DNA from: Brasilonema sp. CT11
Lineage (GTDB): Bacteria > Cyanobacteriota > Cyanobacteriia > Cyanobacteriales > Nostocaceae
Assembly (NCBI RefSeq): GCF_017982655.1
Contig: NZ_JABXYX010000013.1
Coordinates: 33,254 to 97,253, forward strand
DNA: 64,000 nucleotides
Direction: 5' to 3'
Below are positions 1-9,414 of this stretch, one piece after another; position 1 is the stretch's first letter, and every line of letters starts with the position of its first letter. The notes below the pieces were generated by a model. The model saw nothing but the letters and a program-made list of their open reading frames with translations. It was not told the DNA's origin and made no database searches. Made by a program: the position numbers and the translations under genes.

Positions 1-2460
1 CCAGACATAGTTCTGATGCCCTTTAAGATCAGCAAGCAGCTTACCATTTGTATCCCACACCTTGGCTGTGTTGTCATATGATGCAGTGACAATGCGTTGA
101 CCATCCGGGCTAAATGCTGCACTGTTGACCTCGGACTGATGCCCTTTGAGGTCAGCCAGCAGCTTTCCATTTGTATCCCACACCTTGGCGGTGTTGTCCC
201 AAGATGCAGTCACAATGCGTTGACCATCCGGGCTAAATGCTGCACTGTTGACCTCGGACTGATGCCCTTTGAGGTCAGCAAGCAGCTGACCATTTGTATT
301 CCACACCTTGGCTGTGCCGTCAACTGATGCAGTGACAATGCGTTGACCATCCGGGCTAAATGCTGCACTCGCGACATAGTTCTGATGCCCTTTAAGATCA
401 GCCAGCAGCTTACCATTTGTATCCCACACCTTGGCTGTGCGGTCCCATGATGCAGTGACAATGCGTTGACCATCCGGGCTAAATGCTGCACTCCTGACCT
501 CGGACTGATGCCCTTTGAGGTCAGCAAGCAGCTTACCATTTGTTGTATCCCACACTTTGGCTGTGCCGTCAACTGATGCAGTGACAATGCGTTGACCATC
601 CGGGCTAAATCCTGCACTTGTGAGCGAGGACTGATGCCCTTTGAGGTCAGCAAGCAGCTTACCATTTGTTGTATCCCACACCTTGGCTGTGCCGTCTTTT
701 GATGCAGTGACAATGCGTTGACCATCCGGGCTAAATGCTGCACTTGTGAGCGAGGACTGATGCCCGTTGAGTTGCGCCCGTTCGTGGATGTTATCAACAA
801 TTGTTTGTAAAGCGAGGATGGGGCTAGCAGCAGGATATTTTTCTAAAGGGCGTCCATCCTTCACCAGTTCTTTCAACTTTTGTCCAGCATCCATCGCCGC
901 TAGTAATGCTTCTATTTCTTGATATTCAAATTGTCCTAAAGCTGCAACCCCTGCTCTTTCTAACTGTGTCCCTTCTTGTGCCTCTTGCGCTTGTTTAAAC
1001 GCATTAGTTGCAAATATTCCAGCGATAACTGCCCCAATTAAGCACAACGCTAATATCGTACCGCCAATGCGAATCTGCCGCTTGGCTTTTTGTTGCGCTT
1101 TGGTTAAAGTTTCATTCGCTTGTGCTAATATCCGTCCTTCTTCTTCTTTAACTTCTAAAGCAATTTCAATTTCTCTTTTATCTAATATTTGACTAGCAGA
1201 TAAAAACTCATAATCTTCATTGCTCAAACTTTTCCCAGCCGCCCATGCTAAGGCATCCTGCAACGCTTGACCCTGCAACAAACGCGACTCATCCTTAAAC
1301 TGTGAATCTACCCAAGCTCGAAGTGCTTGTGCATAAGGACGCAAGTCTGCCAGTGATTTTTCTAGCCAACTCTGGTTAAAAACAGCAGCATAAATACGGT
1401 TATAAACTCTCAGCTTGCTTTCACGCCTGACTACCAATCCGGAAAGCCGCAATTGGGTTTGTTCTAAACTATTATCGTCTGCAATTTCTTGGTCTTGTAG
1501 AATTTGTTGATACAGTCCTAACAATCTACCTGTCCTTTGTCCGCCTCCTCGTAAAATTCGGTCACGAATTGTTTTTAAATGCTCAGGTTCATCCTGAGAT
1601 TCCCAATTAGAAATGACTCTAGTTTGCACCAACTCCTCTACCGACTCAGCAACCCGATTTTCTGGAATAGCAGCATCAGCATCAAGAATCATCTGGCAAA
1701 GTTTTTGAGTGAGGAAAGGTTGTCCCCCTGTCCAATCCAAAATTGCTGCCATAGCTGCCTTTGGATTATTAGTTTTCACCGCCAAACCACCCGCTAACGG
1801 TTTAGCCTCTTGTAACTGAAAACCAGTGAGTTGAATCGCTCTACCAATATTAAAAGGAGTGCGGCGTTTATCTTGAATCAAATCACTGGGAGTGGCAACT
1901 CCAAGCAGCGCAAAAGTGAGCCGTTGATAATTTGGTTTTGTCGCTCGATTGTTATAGCATTCACGAATCAAAGCAAAAAAATCATCTCTCTCAAAACTCA
2001 GACTCAAAACACTGTCGATTTCATCAACAAAAATCACAATATTTTGAGCAACCAACTGCAATAACACAGTTTCAAAAAACTTGCTTAATCGGTTCACTGG
2101 AGATAGCAAACCTTCATTTAACCACCAACTATTTAAATCAAACTTTTCGTAGAGTTCAAGATTATTGATAATAGCATTAATTATCCCCGCATACCATTGT
2201 TCGGAAGTGAGTTCCGCAGTGCCAATGCTCGTAATATCAATATCAACACAGGCAAAACCCTCCGCCTGCAACCTTCGCATCGTTCGTATCTTCAGGCTAG
2301 ATTTGCCCATTTGTCGGGAGTTGAGGACATAGCAGAATTCCCCTGCTTTCAACGCTGTGTAGAAATCAACATCTGCCTGTCGCTGCACATAAGTGGGAGC
2401 ATCATTTGGCAGACTGCCCCCAACTTGATATTTGTATGATTTGTGAAATTGTTGATTCAT
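1..2460 (-). CDS. AAA-like ATPase with WD40 repeats (partial, C-terminus beyond window)
   Basis: Open frame from ATG at 2460 to the window edge without a stop, at least 820 codons, so the 3' end lies outside. N-terminus resembles the AAA-like domain of cyanobacterial signalling ATPases (AAA_35 type): a P-loop NSRQMGKSS near residue 50 and a Walker B stretch IVIFVDEID near residue 140. A basic and coiled region around residue 450 is followed by a hydrophobic segment ([19 protein letters not shown]), probably one membrane helix. From about residue 555 come at least seven WD40 repeats of 41-42 codons with the core [11 protein letters not shown] and [10 protein letters not shown]. Likely a membrane-anchored sensor or scaffold that binds ATP; the ligand is unknown. 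It lies downstream of the kinase gene at 3042-5096, which has the same ATPase module, 581 bp apart. Family assignment is from motifs; the function is inference. Confidence 0.85.
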   Translation of the reverse strand, partial: MNQQFHKSYKYQVGGSLPNDAPTYVQRQADVDFYTALKAGEFCYVLNSRQMGKSSLKIRTMRRLQAEGFACVDIDITSIGTAELTSEQWYAGIINAIINNLELYEKFDLNSWWLNEGLLSPVNRLSKFFETVLLQLVAQNIVIFVDEIDSVLSLSFERDDFFALIRECYNNRATKPNYQRLTFALLGVATPSDLIQDKRRTPFNIGRAIQLTGFQLQEAKPLAGGLAVKTNNPKAAMAAILDWTGGQPFLTQKLCQMILDADAAIPENRVAESVEELVQTRVISNWESQDEPEHLKTIRDRILRGGGQRTGRLLGLYQQILQDQEIADDNSLEQTQLRLSGLVVRRESKLRVYNRIYAAVFNQSWLEKSLADLRPYAQALRAWVDSQFKDESRLLQGQALQDALAWAAGKSLSNEDYEFLSASQILDKREIEIALEVKEEEGRILAQANETLTKAQQKAKRQIRIGGTILALCLIGAVIAGIFATNAFKQAQEAQEGTQLERAGVAALGQFEYQEIEALLAAMDAGQKLKELVKDGRPLEKYPAASPILALQTIVDNIHERAQLNGHQSSLTSAAFSPDGQRIVTASKDGTAKVWDTTNGKLLADLKGHQSSLTSAGFSPDGQRIVTASVDGTAKVWDTTNGKLLADLKGHQSEVRSAAFSPDGQRIVTASWDRTAKVWDTNGKLLADLKGHQNYVASAAFSPDGQRIVTASVDGTAKVWNTNGQLLADLKGHQSEVNSAAFSPDGQRIVTASWDNTAKVWDTNGKLLADLKGHQSEVNSAAFSPDGQRIVTASYDNTAKVWDTNGKLLADLKGHQNYVW
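13..800 (-). repeat. Seven near-identical WD40-encoding DNA repeats
   Basis: Units begin at about 13, 136, 259, 382, 505, 631 and 757 on the plus strand, giving periods of 123 bp (four intervals) and 126 bp (the last two, which carry one extra Thr codon). The units differ at only a few positions, mainly in the codons for the variable WD40 surface residues. They are coding, inside the WD40 domain of the gene ending beyond the left edge. Confidence 0.9.
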
Positions 2461-2520
2461 TTAGATGTTTTTTTAAATTGTTTTATAGATTAGTTAAATA
2501 CTGATTTTATTAAGAAAATT

Positions 2521-2625
2521 TCCTTGTTCCCAGGTTCAACCTGGGAATACAGACAAAGCGGCTCTGCCGCTAGAGGAGGCGGAGCCTCCTGATAGTACAT
2601 TCCCAGCCAGAGACTGGGAACGAGA
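2521..2625. repeat. Intergenic palindromic repeat element
   Basis: Bounded by inverted arms GTTCCCAG (2526-2533) and CTGGGAAC (2614-2621). Inside there is a second hairpin-forming stretch, CGGCTCTGCCG and GGAGGCGGAGCCTCC. No coding potential. It resembles REP/MITE-like spacer repeats of filamentous cyanobacteria. Confidence 0.55.
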
Positions 2626-2900
2626 AAAGCGAGAAAAGCTTAAATAGCTAACCAACAATATCTTCTTTTTTATAGGGTTCAGACAAATCAAATTATGCAC
2701 TTTTCCTTGTTTCGATGGTCTAAGTTTTAAAAGTCATTGGCGAATAGAATTCGCTACTACACAAGCAAAGTCCACGGAGGTGGACTAATGCAAAATCAAG
2801 GATCTGCTAACCTGCGTTCGCGTAGCGTGTCCGAAGGACATAGGCAGGTTTTGTCTCTGTAGCCGCGATTTCTAATCGCCCGGTATTTTTGCTTGTGATA

Positions 2901-2987
2901 TGTCATTGCGAGCGCAACAAAGTGTAGCGAAGCAATCTCCAGCCCTTGCGATTGCTTCACTCCGCTATCGCTACGTTCGCAATGACA
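2901..2987. repeat. MITE-like repeat with TGTCATTGCGA ends
   Basis: Ends are TGTCATTGCGAGCG and, inverted, CGTTCGCAATGACA, a 14-bp inverted repeat with one mismatch. The inside is the AGCGAAGCAATC / GATTGCTTC type also seen near 38410-38452 and inside the element at 62440-62530. This family is common in cyanobacterial spacers. Confidence 0.65.
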
Positions 2988-3041
2988 GGCATTCGAGCGG
3001 ATATGATATAAGTCATAAATTGATCAAACGAGAAAAATCAT

Positions 3042-5096
3042 CTAATTCACCCCCAAATGCTCCCGAAAATATAACCGATATAAATCACATAAAGGCATAA
3101 CATCATTACCTTGAAACTTGACTAACCCCATACTGCGTAACTTAAACGCCAAACCCGTCTCTACCCGTACTGGCTGAGTCACAGCAACAACTTGTTTGAT
3201 AGCAGCAACTAACTTGCTATCTTCCTGTAAATTCATCAAATGACGGCGCAGGTGATCATTGTAAAAACCTTCTTCTGTGGGGGCAATTTTTAATAATTGC
3301 GATAAGCTAATTCTGTCACGAGCAATTTCATGAAGTGCTTTCCTAACTAAATAAGGATGTCCTCCTAACATTGCCATGAGTTGGTTGATTTCTTCTTGCG
3401 TCCAATTCAACTTGTCTCGTTGCACCAAATCCTGCACTTGTGACGAATTGAACTCTGGTAATTCAATTGGCAATCCCACGTTAAACGGTGATTGATTAAT
3501 GTTCAAAGGGATATAAACTTCCTTGGAATGGACAATCACCAATCGTAGTTTTTTCCAATTTTCATTATTCTTAGAAGTTTCATGCCAAGCTCTTAGTAAG
3601 CCAAAAAATTCTGAGGCAACTTGCGGATATTGAAAAACTTGATCCACTTCATCCAAACCCAAAACAATTGGGCTATGAATTTCTGACAGCAAGTATCTTT
3701 GAAAGTAGTTTGTACACTTATCCTTACTACCCAAAACACCTTGCCAATATTCAGTGAGTTTATTTTCAAGCTCAAAATTCTGAGCAATGCTGCCACAAAA
3801 CCACTGCAAGAATTTATCCAGACTGGTGAAAAATTCTGCATCTGCTGATTGAAAGTTCAAGTATGCAGTTTGACAACCATGCTGCTTCCCATGATCAAGA
3901 ACACGTGTTAAAAGTGAAGTCTTACCCATTTGCCGGGGTGCTTTAATCCGAATCAGCGCACCAGGTTGTAAAATTGTTTCGTAACAATCAGCCTCAGTGG
4001 GTGGACGTTCTACATAAAAGGCAGATTGCAAGCTAACTTGTCCTTCTGGTTGTTCAAAACTCCCAAAAGTAGCAGCTGGTTGGGGAGCAATGGTAGTTGA
4101 TGCTTGAGGATTGTTAGGTGTAGGTGCACTTTCACCAAACAACTGCCGAAAGAATTGCCAAATCTTTTGGACAATAGGAGTTTCAGCAGGTGGATCAGGA
4201 GAAATTGGGGTAACTGCTGGTGGTGGTTGGACAAATGTTGGCGCTTGAGAGATATCTAAGTATTGCTGCAAGGCTTCCAAGGCATCAGTAGCATTTTGGT
4301 AACGCTGACGACAGTCGTTGCGCACCATCGTATCTAAAATTTGCGCAAAACTGGGGCTAATATTAATCTTGTCTGGAAACAAAGCACAATACAACTCACC
4401 ATTATTGGCATCTCGTGGTAACTGTTTAGGGTGTAACCCAGTCAATGCACCAAAACCAATTATTCCCACCGCGTAGATATCGCTACTCAACTGGGGACGA
4501 GAATAGTGTTGTTCGATAGGCGCATAGCCACGAGTACCAATTGGTGCTGTCAGGCTACTTTCACCTTGAGCGTTGAGTTTCAAAGCACTGATTTCTTTAA
4601 CCGCCCCAAAGTCAATGAGTACAATTTTCCCATCTTGTCGCCGCCGCATTAAATTCGCTGGTTTGATATCTCGATGGATGACGTTTTGTTGATGAACAAA
4701 TGCCAAAACTTCCAAGATGTCCTTCAAAAGTTTAAAGACAACTTGCTCATTCTTCGGTGAACCAGGGATAATTTCTTTTGTTAAGTCATGCCCATCAACG
4801 AATTCCTGAACTAAGTAAAATTCCCCGTTTTCTTCAAAGTGGGCGGACAATTTGGGAATTTGGTTGTGTGCATTGCCTAAGCGATATAGAGTTTGTGCTT
4901 CTCTCTCGAATAACTTTTTGGCGATCGCCAAAACAGCAGGGCTTGAGTCTTTTGGTTTAAGATGTTTGACAACACACTCAGGTTGTCCTGGTAAATCTAA
5001 ATCACGAGCCAAGTAAGTATCGCCAAAACCCCCACCCCCCAGACATTGGAATATTTTGTATCGATTACGGAGTGTTACGCCAATTAGATGACTCAT
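3042..5096 (-). CDS. Serine/threonine protein kinase fused to AAA-like ATPase domain
   Basis: 684 residues. Residues 10-275 form a eukaryotic-type kinase: glycine loop GGGGFGDTY, catalytic loop HRDIKPAN, metal site LIDFGAV and activation segment GTRGYAPIEQ are all intact, so it should be active. After a proline-rich linker (about 285-355) a second module starts with P-loop APRQMGKTSLL and Walker B IVLGLDEVD, the same AAA-like type as in the WD40 protein downstream. There is no obvious membrane helix, so it is probably cytoplasmic. The ATG at 5096 has a good ribosome site (AGGAG, 7 nt upstream). Probably phosphorylates partner proteins in response to a signal sensed through the ATPase part; substrates are unknown. 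Confidence 0.93.
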   Translation of the reverse strand: MSHLIGVTLRNRYKIFQCLGGGGFGDTYLARDLDLPGQPECVVKHLKPKDSSPAVLAIAKKLFEREAQTLYRLGNAHNQIPKLSAHFEENGEFYLVQEFVDGHDLTKEIIPGSPKNEQVVFKLLKDILEVLAFVHQQNVIHRDIKPANLMRRRQDGKIVLIDFGAVKEISALKLNAQGESSLTAPIGTRGYAPIEQHYSRPQLSSDIYAVGIIGFGALTGLHPKQLPRDANNGELYCALFPDKINISPSFAQILDTMVRNDCRQRYQNATDALEALQQYLDISQAPTFVQPPPAVTPISPDPPAETPIVQKIWQFFRQLFGESAPTPNNPQASTTIAPQPAATFGSFEQPEGQVSLQSAFYVERPPTEADCYETILQPGALIRIKAPRQMGKTSLLTRVLDHGKQHGCQTAYLNFQSADAEFFTSLDKFLQWFCGSIAQNFELENKLTEYWQGVLGSKDKCTNYFQRYLLSEIHSPIVLGLDEVDQVFQYPQVASEFFGLLRAWHETSKNNENWKKLRLVIVHSKEVYIPLNINQSPFNVGLPIELPEFNSSQVQDLVQRDKLNWTQEEINQLMAMLGGHPYLVRKALHEIARDRISLSQLLKIAPTEEGFYNDHLRRHLMNLQEDSKLVAAIKQVVAVTQPVRVETGLAFKLRSMGLVKFQGNDVMPLCDLYRLYFREHLGVN

Positions 5097-5699
5097 TTCG
5101 TATCTCCTACCTTCTGGACTGGTAATTTATCAAAAGATAGAAAACAATACAAAAGTAAATTCAGTATAATTTTTTTTATTTCTTTCATTTTTACCCGCAC
5201 CAGATGAAAACACTCTAGTATAAACTTTCGAGTAAACACCCCTTCTTCTAACTATTATTATAAGTAATTACGTCGAGTTGATAGCCAAAACAAACAGCAG
5301 CTGATTTTATTTCGATTATTGTAACTGTTACTATGTTGGTTAATCTGTCATCGGTAACTATAGTTGTTAAAAGAGATACATCGAATGGTTAAGAAGTGTT
5401 GCTCTACGGTTTTAAATATGTAAATTATTTAACAATAAAGTATAGAATTGAGTTTGTGTGCTTTTCCTTTCTAAGTAGAACCACCAAATTAAACATAAAA
5501 TGCGTGGTGTCAAAAACCCGGTTTCTTTAAGAAACCGGGTTTCTAGATTTTACGTTTTTTTATGTTGATCTACTTATTTTGGAAAATTTGGCATGTTTCC
5601 GAGTCACACAGATAATTCATCTGTGTTAATCTATGTTAATCTGTGCTTCTAAATCCTAAATACAGGTTTTTGCCAAAAATTATCTTTTATAAATGAACT
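5097..5699. other. Intergenic region between divergent genes
   Basis: A+T-rich spacer between the divergent kinase and TPR genes, so it must hold both promoters; no clear -10/-35 pair can be singled out. It contains one strong hairpin (5514-5542). No ORF is supported. Confidence 0.6.
5514..5542. repeat. Perfect 14-bp hairpin
   Basis: Arms AAACCCGGTTTCTT and AAGAAACCGGGTTT are separated by one base. It sits in the middle of the spacer between divergent genes, not directly after a gene, so a dispersed palindromic repeat is more likely than a terminator. Confidence 0.7.
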
Positions 5700-6167
5700 A
5701 TGTTTGACAACTTTCAACCAATATCTATTATTGCAATAACTGCTGTTATTTCTAGTATTGTGCTCCTTGGTTATTTCTCCTGGAAAACTTTGAAAACTTC
5801 AAATCTTTTTCAAGAAGCAATCAATCTCTATCAACAAGAAGATTACAAAAGTGCTGAAGCAGCTTTTCGTCAAGTCATTGCTCTGAACTCTACTAACGAT
5901 GTTGTTCACTTGTTGCTAGGAGATACTTTGATACAGCAAGGAAAAATAGAAGAAGCAAGGCAACAGTTTCAAGAAGTGATTGACCGTGCTCCTAAAAAAA
6001 TTGATGCTTATTTGCGTCTGTCAAATGTTTTAATGCAACAAGAAAAAAAAGGAGAAGCAATTGGAACTCTGCAAAAAGCTAAATATTTATGCCAAGCACA
6101 ACGTCAACCAGAAAAAGCAGAACAAATTAATCGTATTCTTCAGAAAATGACTAAGAATAATTCCTAA
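5700..6167 (+). CDS. Membrane-anchored TPR protein
   Basis: 155 residues. One N-terminal hydrophobic helix (about residues 7-27) is followed by tetratricopeptide repeats from about residue 35 to 140 (patterns such as YQQEDYKSAEAAFRQVIAL and GKIEEARQQFQEVI). TPR arrays mediate protein-protein contacts, here probably at a membrane surface. The stop is 3 bp before cobA, so it is probably co-transcribed with cobA, hemD and perhaps coaE. A link to tetrapyrrole enzymes is only suggested by this position. Confidence 0.8.
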   Translation: MFDNFQPISIIAITAVISSIVLLGYFSWKTLKTSNLFQEAINLYQQEDYKSAEAAFRQVIALNSTNDVVHLLLGDTLIQQGKIEEARQQFQEVIDRAPKKIDAYLRLSNVLMQQEKKGEAIGTLQKAKYLCQAQRQPEKAEQINRILQKMTKNNS

Positions 6168-6170
6168 CTC

Positions 6171-6935
6171 ATGGCTGAACAAAGGGGCAAAGTCTACATC
6201 GTAGGTGCTGGACCTGGAGATATAGGATATCTAACGCTCAAGGCTTACAGGCTGTTATCAAGTGCTGAGGTTTTGGTTTACGATGCTCTGGTAGATCCTG
6301 AGTTGTTGCAATGTGTACCGCCTGATTGCTTGAAGCTGAATGTGGGGAAACGTGGTGGTCAACCGAGTACACCGCAAGCTGAAATCAACCAGTTAATGGT
6401 AAAGTATTGTCAGCACAGAAAGCAAGTTATTCGCCTCAAGTCTGGTGATCCATTTATTTTTGGTCGCTGTAGTTCTGAAATTGAGGCGTTGAAGACGGCT
6501 GGTTGTGAGTTTGAAGTTATCCCAGGAATCTCCTCAGCAATAGCAGCACCATTGCTGGCGGGAATACCTCTCACCGATCCAGTTATGAGTCGATGTTTTG
6601 CTGTGTTTACTGCTCATGATCCAGATGCTTTGGATTGGGAGGCGCTATCACGGTTAGAAACTTTAGTTATTTTAATGGGAGGACAGCATCTAGCAGAGAT
6701 TTTACACCGGCTCGTGCGACAAGGACGCTCGCGCTCAACACCCATAGCCATTATCAGATGGGCAGGAACACCTCAACAACAAATCTGGACAGGTACTTTA
6801 GAAAATATACTTGAGCAAACATTCGGTGTGTCGTTGTCGCCAGCGGTGATTGTGATTGGTGAAGTTGTGGGGCTACGTGGTTATCTGCAACCTGAGAAAA
6901 TATCATTAGAGAATTCTTCAGTCGCTGACACTTAG
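6171..6935 (+). CDS. cobA: Uroporphyrinogen-III C-methyltransferase
   Basis: 254 residues, the usual length for a stand-alone enzyme without the CysG oxidase half. It transfers two methyl groups from SAM to uroporphyrinogen III to make precorrin-2, the branch point to sirohaem and cobalamin. Visible family motifs: the N-terminal SAM loop VGAGPGD, the RLKSGDPFIFGR motif near residue 85 and a glycine-rich VIPGISSA stretch near 117. It is followed after 12 bp by hemD, which makes its substrate, so the two are likely one transcript. Confidence 0.95.
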   Translation: MAEQRGKVYIVGAGPGDIGYLTLKAYRLLSSAEVLVYDALVDPELLQCVPPDCLKLNVGKRGGQPSTPQAEINQLMVKYCQHRKQVIRLKSGDPFIFGRCSSEIEALKTAGCEFEVIPGISSAIAAPLLAGIPLTDPVMSRCFAVFTAHDPDALDWEALSRLETLVILMGGQHLAEILHRLVRQGRSRSTPIAIIRWAGTPQQQIWTGTLENILEQTFGVSLSPAVIVIGEVVGLRGYLQPEKISLENSSVADT

Positions 6936-6947
6936 CACCCCCAAACT

Positions 6948-7787
6948 ATGCACAGCAATCTACCCCTCTTCTCCTCTTCACGCCCCCTGACTGGTAAAAC
7001 AATTGTAGTCACACGAGCAGCTGGACACTCAAACCAGTTTACCCAAACTCTCACCTCATTTGGCGCAAATGTCATTGAAATGCCAACATTGGAAATTGGT
7101 CCGCCTTCGAGTTGGGAGGGTTTGGATCATGCAATCGCCCAGATATCTGAGTTCCACTGGTTAATTCTCACTTCCACCAATGGTGTAGGCTATTTCTTTG
7201 AAAGACTTTTCGCACAGGGTAAAGATGCTCGTGCTTTATCTAAAATCAAAATTGCCGTTGTTGGTGAGAAAACGGCTCAACGTCTCAATCAACACAGTCT
7301 ACAACCAGATTTTATTCCTCCTAACTTTGTTGCAGATTCTTTGGTGGAAAACTTTCCGGAAGAACTCACAGGTAAAAAGGTTTTGTTTCCCAGAGTAGAA
7401 AGCGGTGGACGGGAAATTTTAGTCCAACAATTCACAGCCAAAGGCGCAGAAGTGATAGAAGTGGCGGCTTATCAATCTTGCTGTCCCAAAAGTGTTCCTC
7501 CCTCAGCAGAGTTAGCCCTTGAAAGTGGAACTGTAGATGTTATTACCTTTGCGAGTTCTAAAACTGTGCAATTTTTCCATCAACTCGCACAGAAAATATT
7601 CTCTGAAGACTCTCAAAACAATCCATCTTTGGTGACTGATGCGTTGGAGGGAGTTTGTATTGCTTCCATTGGTCCCCAAACTTCTAAAACTTGTCATTCC
7701 ATATTTGGACGCGTGGATGTGGAAGCTGAGGAATATACCTTAGATGGATTGACTCAAGCACTGATAAAATGGGCAACAAATTCATAA
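6948..7787 (+). CDS. hemD: Uroporphyrinogen-III synthase
   Basis: 279 residues. Closes and inverts ring D of hydroxymethylbilane to give uroporphyrinogen III, precursor of haem, chlorophyll, bilins and cobalamin. The sequence shows the two-lobed HemD pattern: N-terminal TIVVTRAAGHSNQFT, then LTSTNGV near residue 76, KVLFPRVESG near 142 and the TFASSKTV motif near 203. These degenerate motifs are typical of this poorly conserved family. Part of the cobA-hemD pair, and relevant to bilin supply for the phycobilisome genes in the window. Confidence 0.93.
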   Translation: MHSNLPLFSSSRPLTGKTIVVTRAAGHSNQFTQTLTSFGANVIEMPTLEIGPPSSWEGLDHAIAQISEFHWLILTSTNGVGYFFERLFAQGKDARALSKIKIAVVGEKTAQRLNQHSLQPDFIPPNFVADSLVENFPEELTGKKVLFPRVESGGREILVQQFTAKGAEVIEVAAYQSCCPKSVPPSAELALESGTVDVITFASSKTVQFFHQLAQKIFSEDSQNNPSLVTDALEGVCIASIGPQTSKTCHSIFGRVDVEAEEYTLDGLTQALIKWATNS

Positions 7788-7885
7788 TCATAACTGCGGA
7801 TGTACAAGCTTTGCACAGAGATAATTTATCTGCGTCCAAAACTCGTGCATCTGCAGTTTCATATTCAAAAAACTAAAAATAACTC

Positions 7886-8476
7886 ATGACTAAACGCATC
7901 ATCGGGTTAACTGGAGGTATTGCGACAGGCAAAACAACTGTTGCCAATTATTTGGCTAGTGCTTACAATCTGCCCATCTTAGATGCAGATATCTATGCCA
8001 GAGAAGCTGTATCTGTCGGTTCACCCATTTTACAAGAAATTGCTCAACGCTATGGAGAAGAAATTTTACTCGCAGACGGTAACCTCAACCGCCAAAAGCT
8101 GGGTGAGATTATTTTTAACAATCAAGAAGAACGCATCTGGGTAGAGGGTTTAATTCATCCTGATGTGGGCGATCGCTTTCTCAAAGAAATTGCTTTATCG
8201 CCTGCACAAACATTAGTGTTAGTCGTCCCTTTACTCTTTGAAGCCCAAATGACTAATTTAGTCACAGAAATTTGGGTAGTCAGTTGTTCTGAACAACTGC
8301 AACTGCAAAGATTGATGCAGCGAAATCATTTAACTTTAGAGCAAGCACAAGCTCGTATCACAAGTCAAATGTCAATAGCAGAAAAAGTAGCCCAGGCTGA
8401 TGTTGTCTTGGATAATTCTTCCACTCTTGAAGTGCTGCTGAAACAGATAGATACAGCCATTTCAAAGATTTTGTAA
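7886..8476 (+). CDS. coaE: Dephospho-CoA kinase
   Basis: 196 residues, normal for the family. Phosphorylates the 3'-hydroxyl of dephospho-CoA, the last step of coenzyme A synthesis. P-loop GLTGGIATGKTT at residues 7-18, DAD at 33-35 for substrate binding, and the lid and CoA-binding stretches VVPLLFE and QLQRLMQRN are visible. It lies 98 bp after hemD on the same strand; co-transcription is possible but less sure than for cobA-hemD. Its end faces the convergent photolyase-like gene 17 bp away. Confidence 0.96.
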   Translation: MTKRIIGLTGGIATGKTTVANYLASAYNLPILDADIYAREAVSVGSPILQEIAQRYGEEILLADGNLNRQKLGEIIFNNQEERIWVEGLIHPDVGDRFLKEIALSPAQTLVLVVPLLFEAQMTNLVTEIWVVSCSEQLQLQRLMQRNHLTLEQAQARITSQMSIAEKVAQADVVLDNSSTLEVLLKQIDTAISKIL

Positions 8477-8493
8477 CTGTGACAATTTTCGTT

Positions 8494-9348
8494 TTACCTT
8501 TTACTTTTCTTCCCTTTTTGCCAACTTTGGCTGTTAGGTTGTTTCGTAAATTCCCCTTTAGGAAACAGCCGCGTTTCTAGTTCTTCATAACTTCCTTCAA
8601 AGTCACACTTTCCATACAAAGGACATTTTCGACAATAAACGCCTTCGGTGTAGCGTTCCAGGTTTTCGCGGTTGAAAAAATAAGGTTTGTGGCTAAAAGT
8701 GCTGGCTACCCACTGCCATGACATATTATTGCTTGCAGGATCACCATCTAGAAGATGTTCCAGAAACCATTTTGCCCCCGCTTGCCAACGAATGCGTCGC
8801 CAATGGATGATGTAAGCTGCCATCCACATCCGTGCATGATTGTGCAAGTATCCAGTTTCTCGTAAATCCTGACTGAAGCTGTCGATGCACACTCGTCCTG
8901 TGGTGCCTTGTTTGATATCATCAGGTAATTTTGGGGCATATTCAGCGATAGTGTAGCCAGTTTTGTATTCTTCTTCATCTTTCCAGATGCGATCGCCTAG
9001 CTTCACATATAGTCTTTGCCAGTAGTCACGCCAACCCAACTCATTAACGAGTTTAGTTGCATCGTCTTGGTGTTTGACGCGCCCAAGGACATCATCCCGA
9101 ATTTCTCGCAAGCTAAGGACGCCATAGCGAATATAAGGAGATAATCGCGTTACCGCGCCTGTGAAAAAGTTACGTGTTTTCGCGTAGCGTGCGGGGTCTA
9201 CTTTTTGTAGTACTTTAACAGCAGCTTTGCGTCCACCCACAGTTTCGCTGATGTGATCATCCCGTTCTGCGGCTTTGGGGAATTGTTCGCGGAGGTAGTC
9301 TACCAACTGATCGCGGTTGGCAAAGTCGCGTCGCATATCTTGAGTCAT
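8494..9348 (-). CDS. Photolyase/cryptochrome-like FAD-binding protein without antenna domain
   Basis: 284 residues, against about 450-500 for true photolyases. It contains only the helical FAD-binding half: LSPYIRYGVLS (about 70), ELGWRDYWQRLY (about 105), NHARMWMAAYIIHWRR (about 170) and DGDPASNNMSWQWVAS (about 202) match the photolyase FAD pocket. The N-terminal alpha/beta antenna domain is absent and the gene has a normal start, so this looks like a distinct short family rather than a broken gene. The C-terminus carries a C-x2-C-x5-C cluster (YCRKCPLYGKC), possibly a metal or Fe-S site. A role in light sensing or redox chemistry is inferred. Confidence 0.85.
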   Translation of the reverse strand: MTQDMRRDFANRDQLVDYLREQFPKAAERDDHISETVGGRKAAVKVLQKVDPARYAKTRNFFTGAVTRLSPYIRYGVLSLREIRDDVLGRVKHQDDATKLVNELGWRDYWQRLYVKLGDRIWKDEEEYKTGYTIAEYAPKLPDDIKQGTTGRVCIDSFSQDLRETGYLHNHARMWMAAYIIHWRRIRWQAGAKWFLEHLLDGDPASNNMSWQWVASTFSHKPYFFNRENLERYTEGVYCRKCPLYGKCDFEGSYEELETRLFPKGEFTKQPNSQSWQKGKKSKR

Positions 9349-9414
9349 TGTGTATCAGGCGTTGCAGGTATAAAATTGCCGAACGACTAAAGTCGCGGCT
9401 AGACACTCGCTTAT

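Larger units (their letters stand above)
2461..3041. other. Intergenic region with dispersed palindromic repeats
   Basis: No gene is supported here. It holds two repeat-like elements (2521-2625 and 2901-2987, listed separately) and a short stretch near 2810-2860 with the 'GCGTAGCGTGTCCGAAGGAC' type sequence often scattered in cyanobacterial spacers. Confidence 0.6.

Noticed and set aside
210-800. A 196-codon open frame on the minus strand with repeated [11 protein letters not shown]-like units
   Set aside because: It is a shadow frame of the WD40 repeats; the real gene is in another minus-strand frame that stays open from 2460 and matches WD40 signatures.
1-800. Regularly spaced repeats resembling a CRISPR array
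   Set aside because: Period of 123-126 bp in a coding frame, with no unique spacers of 30-40 bp; they encode WD40 units.
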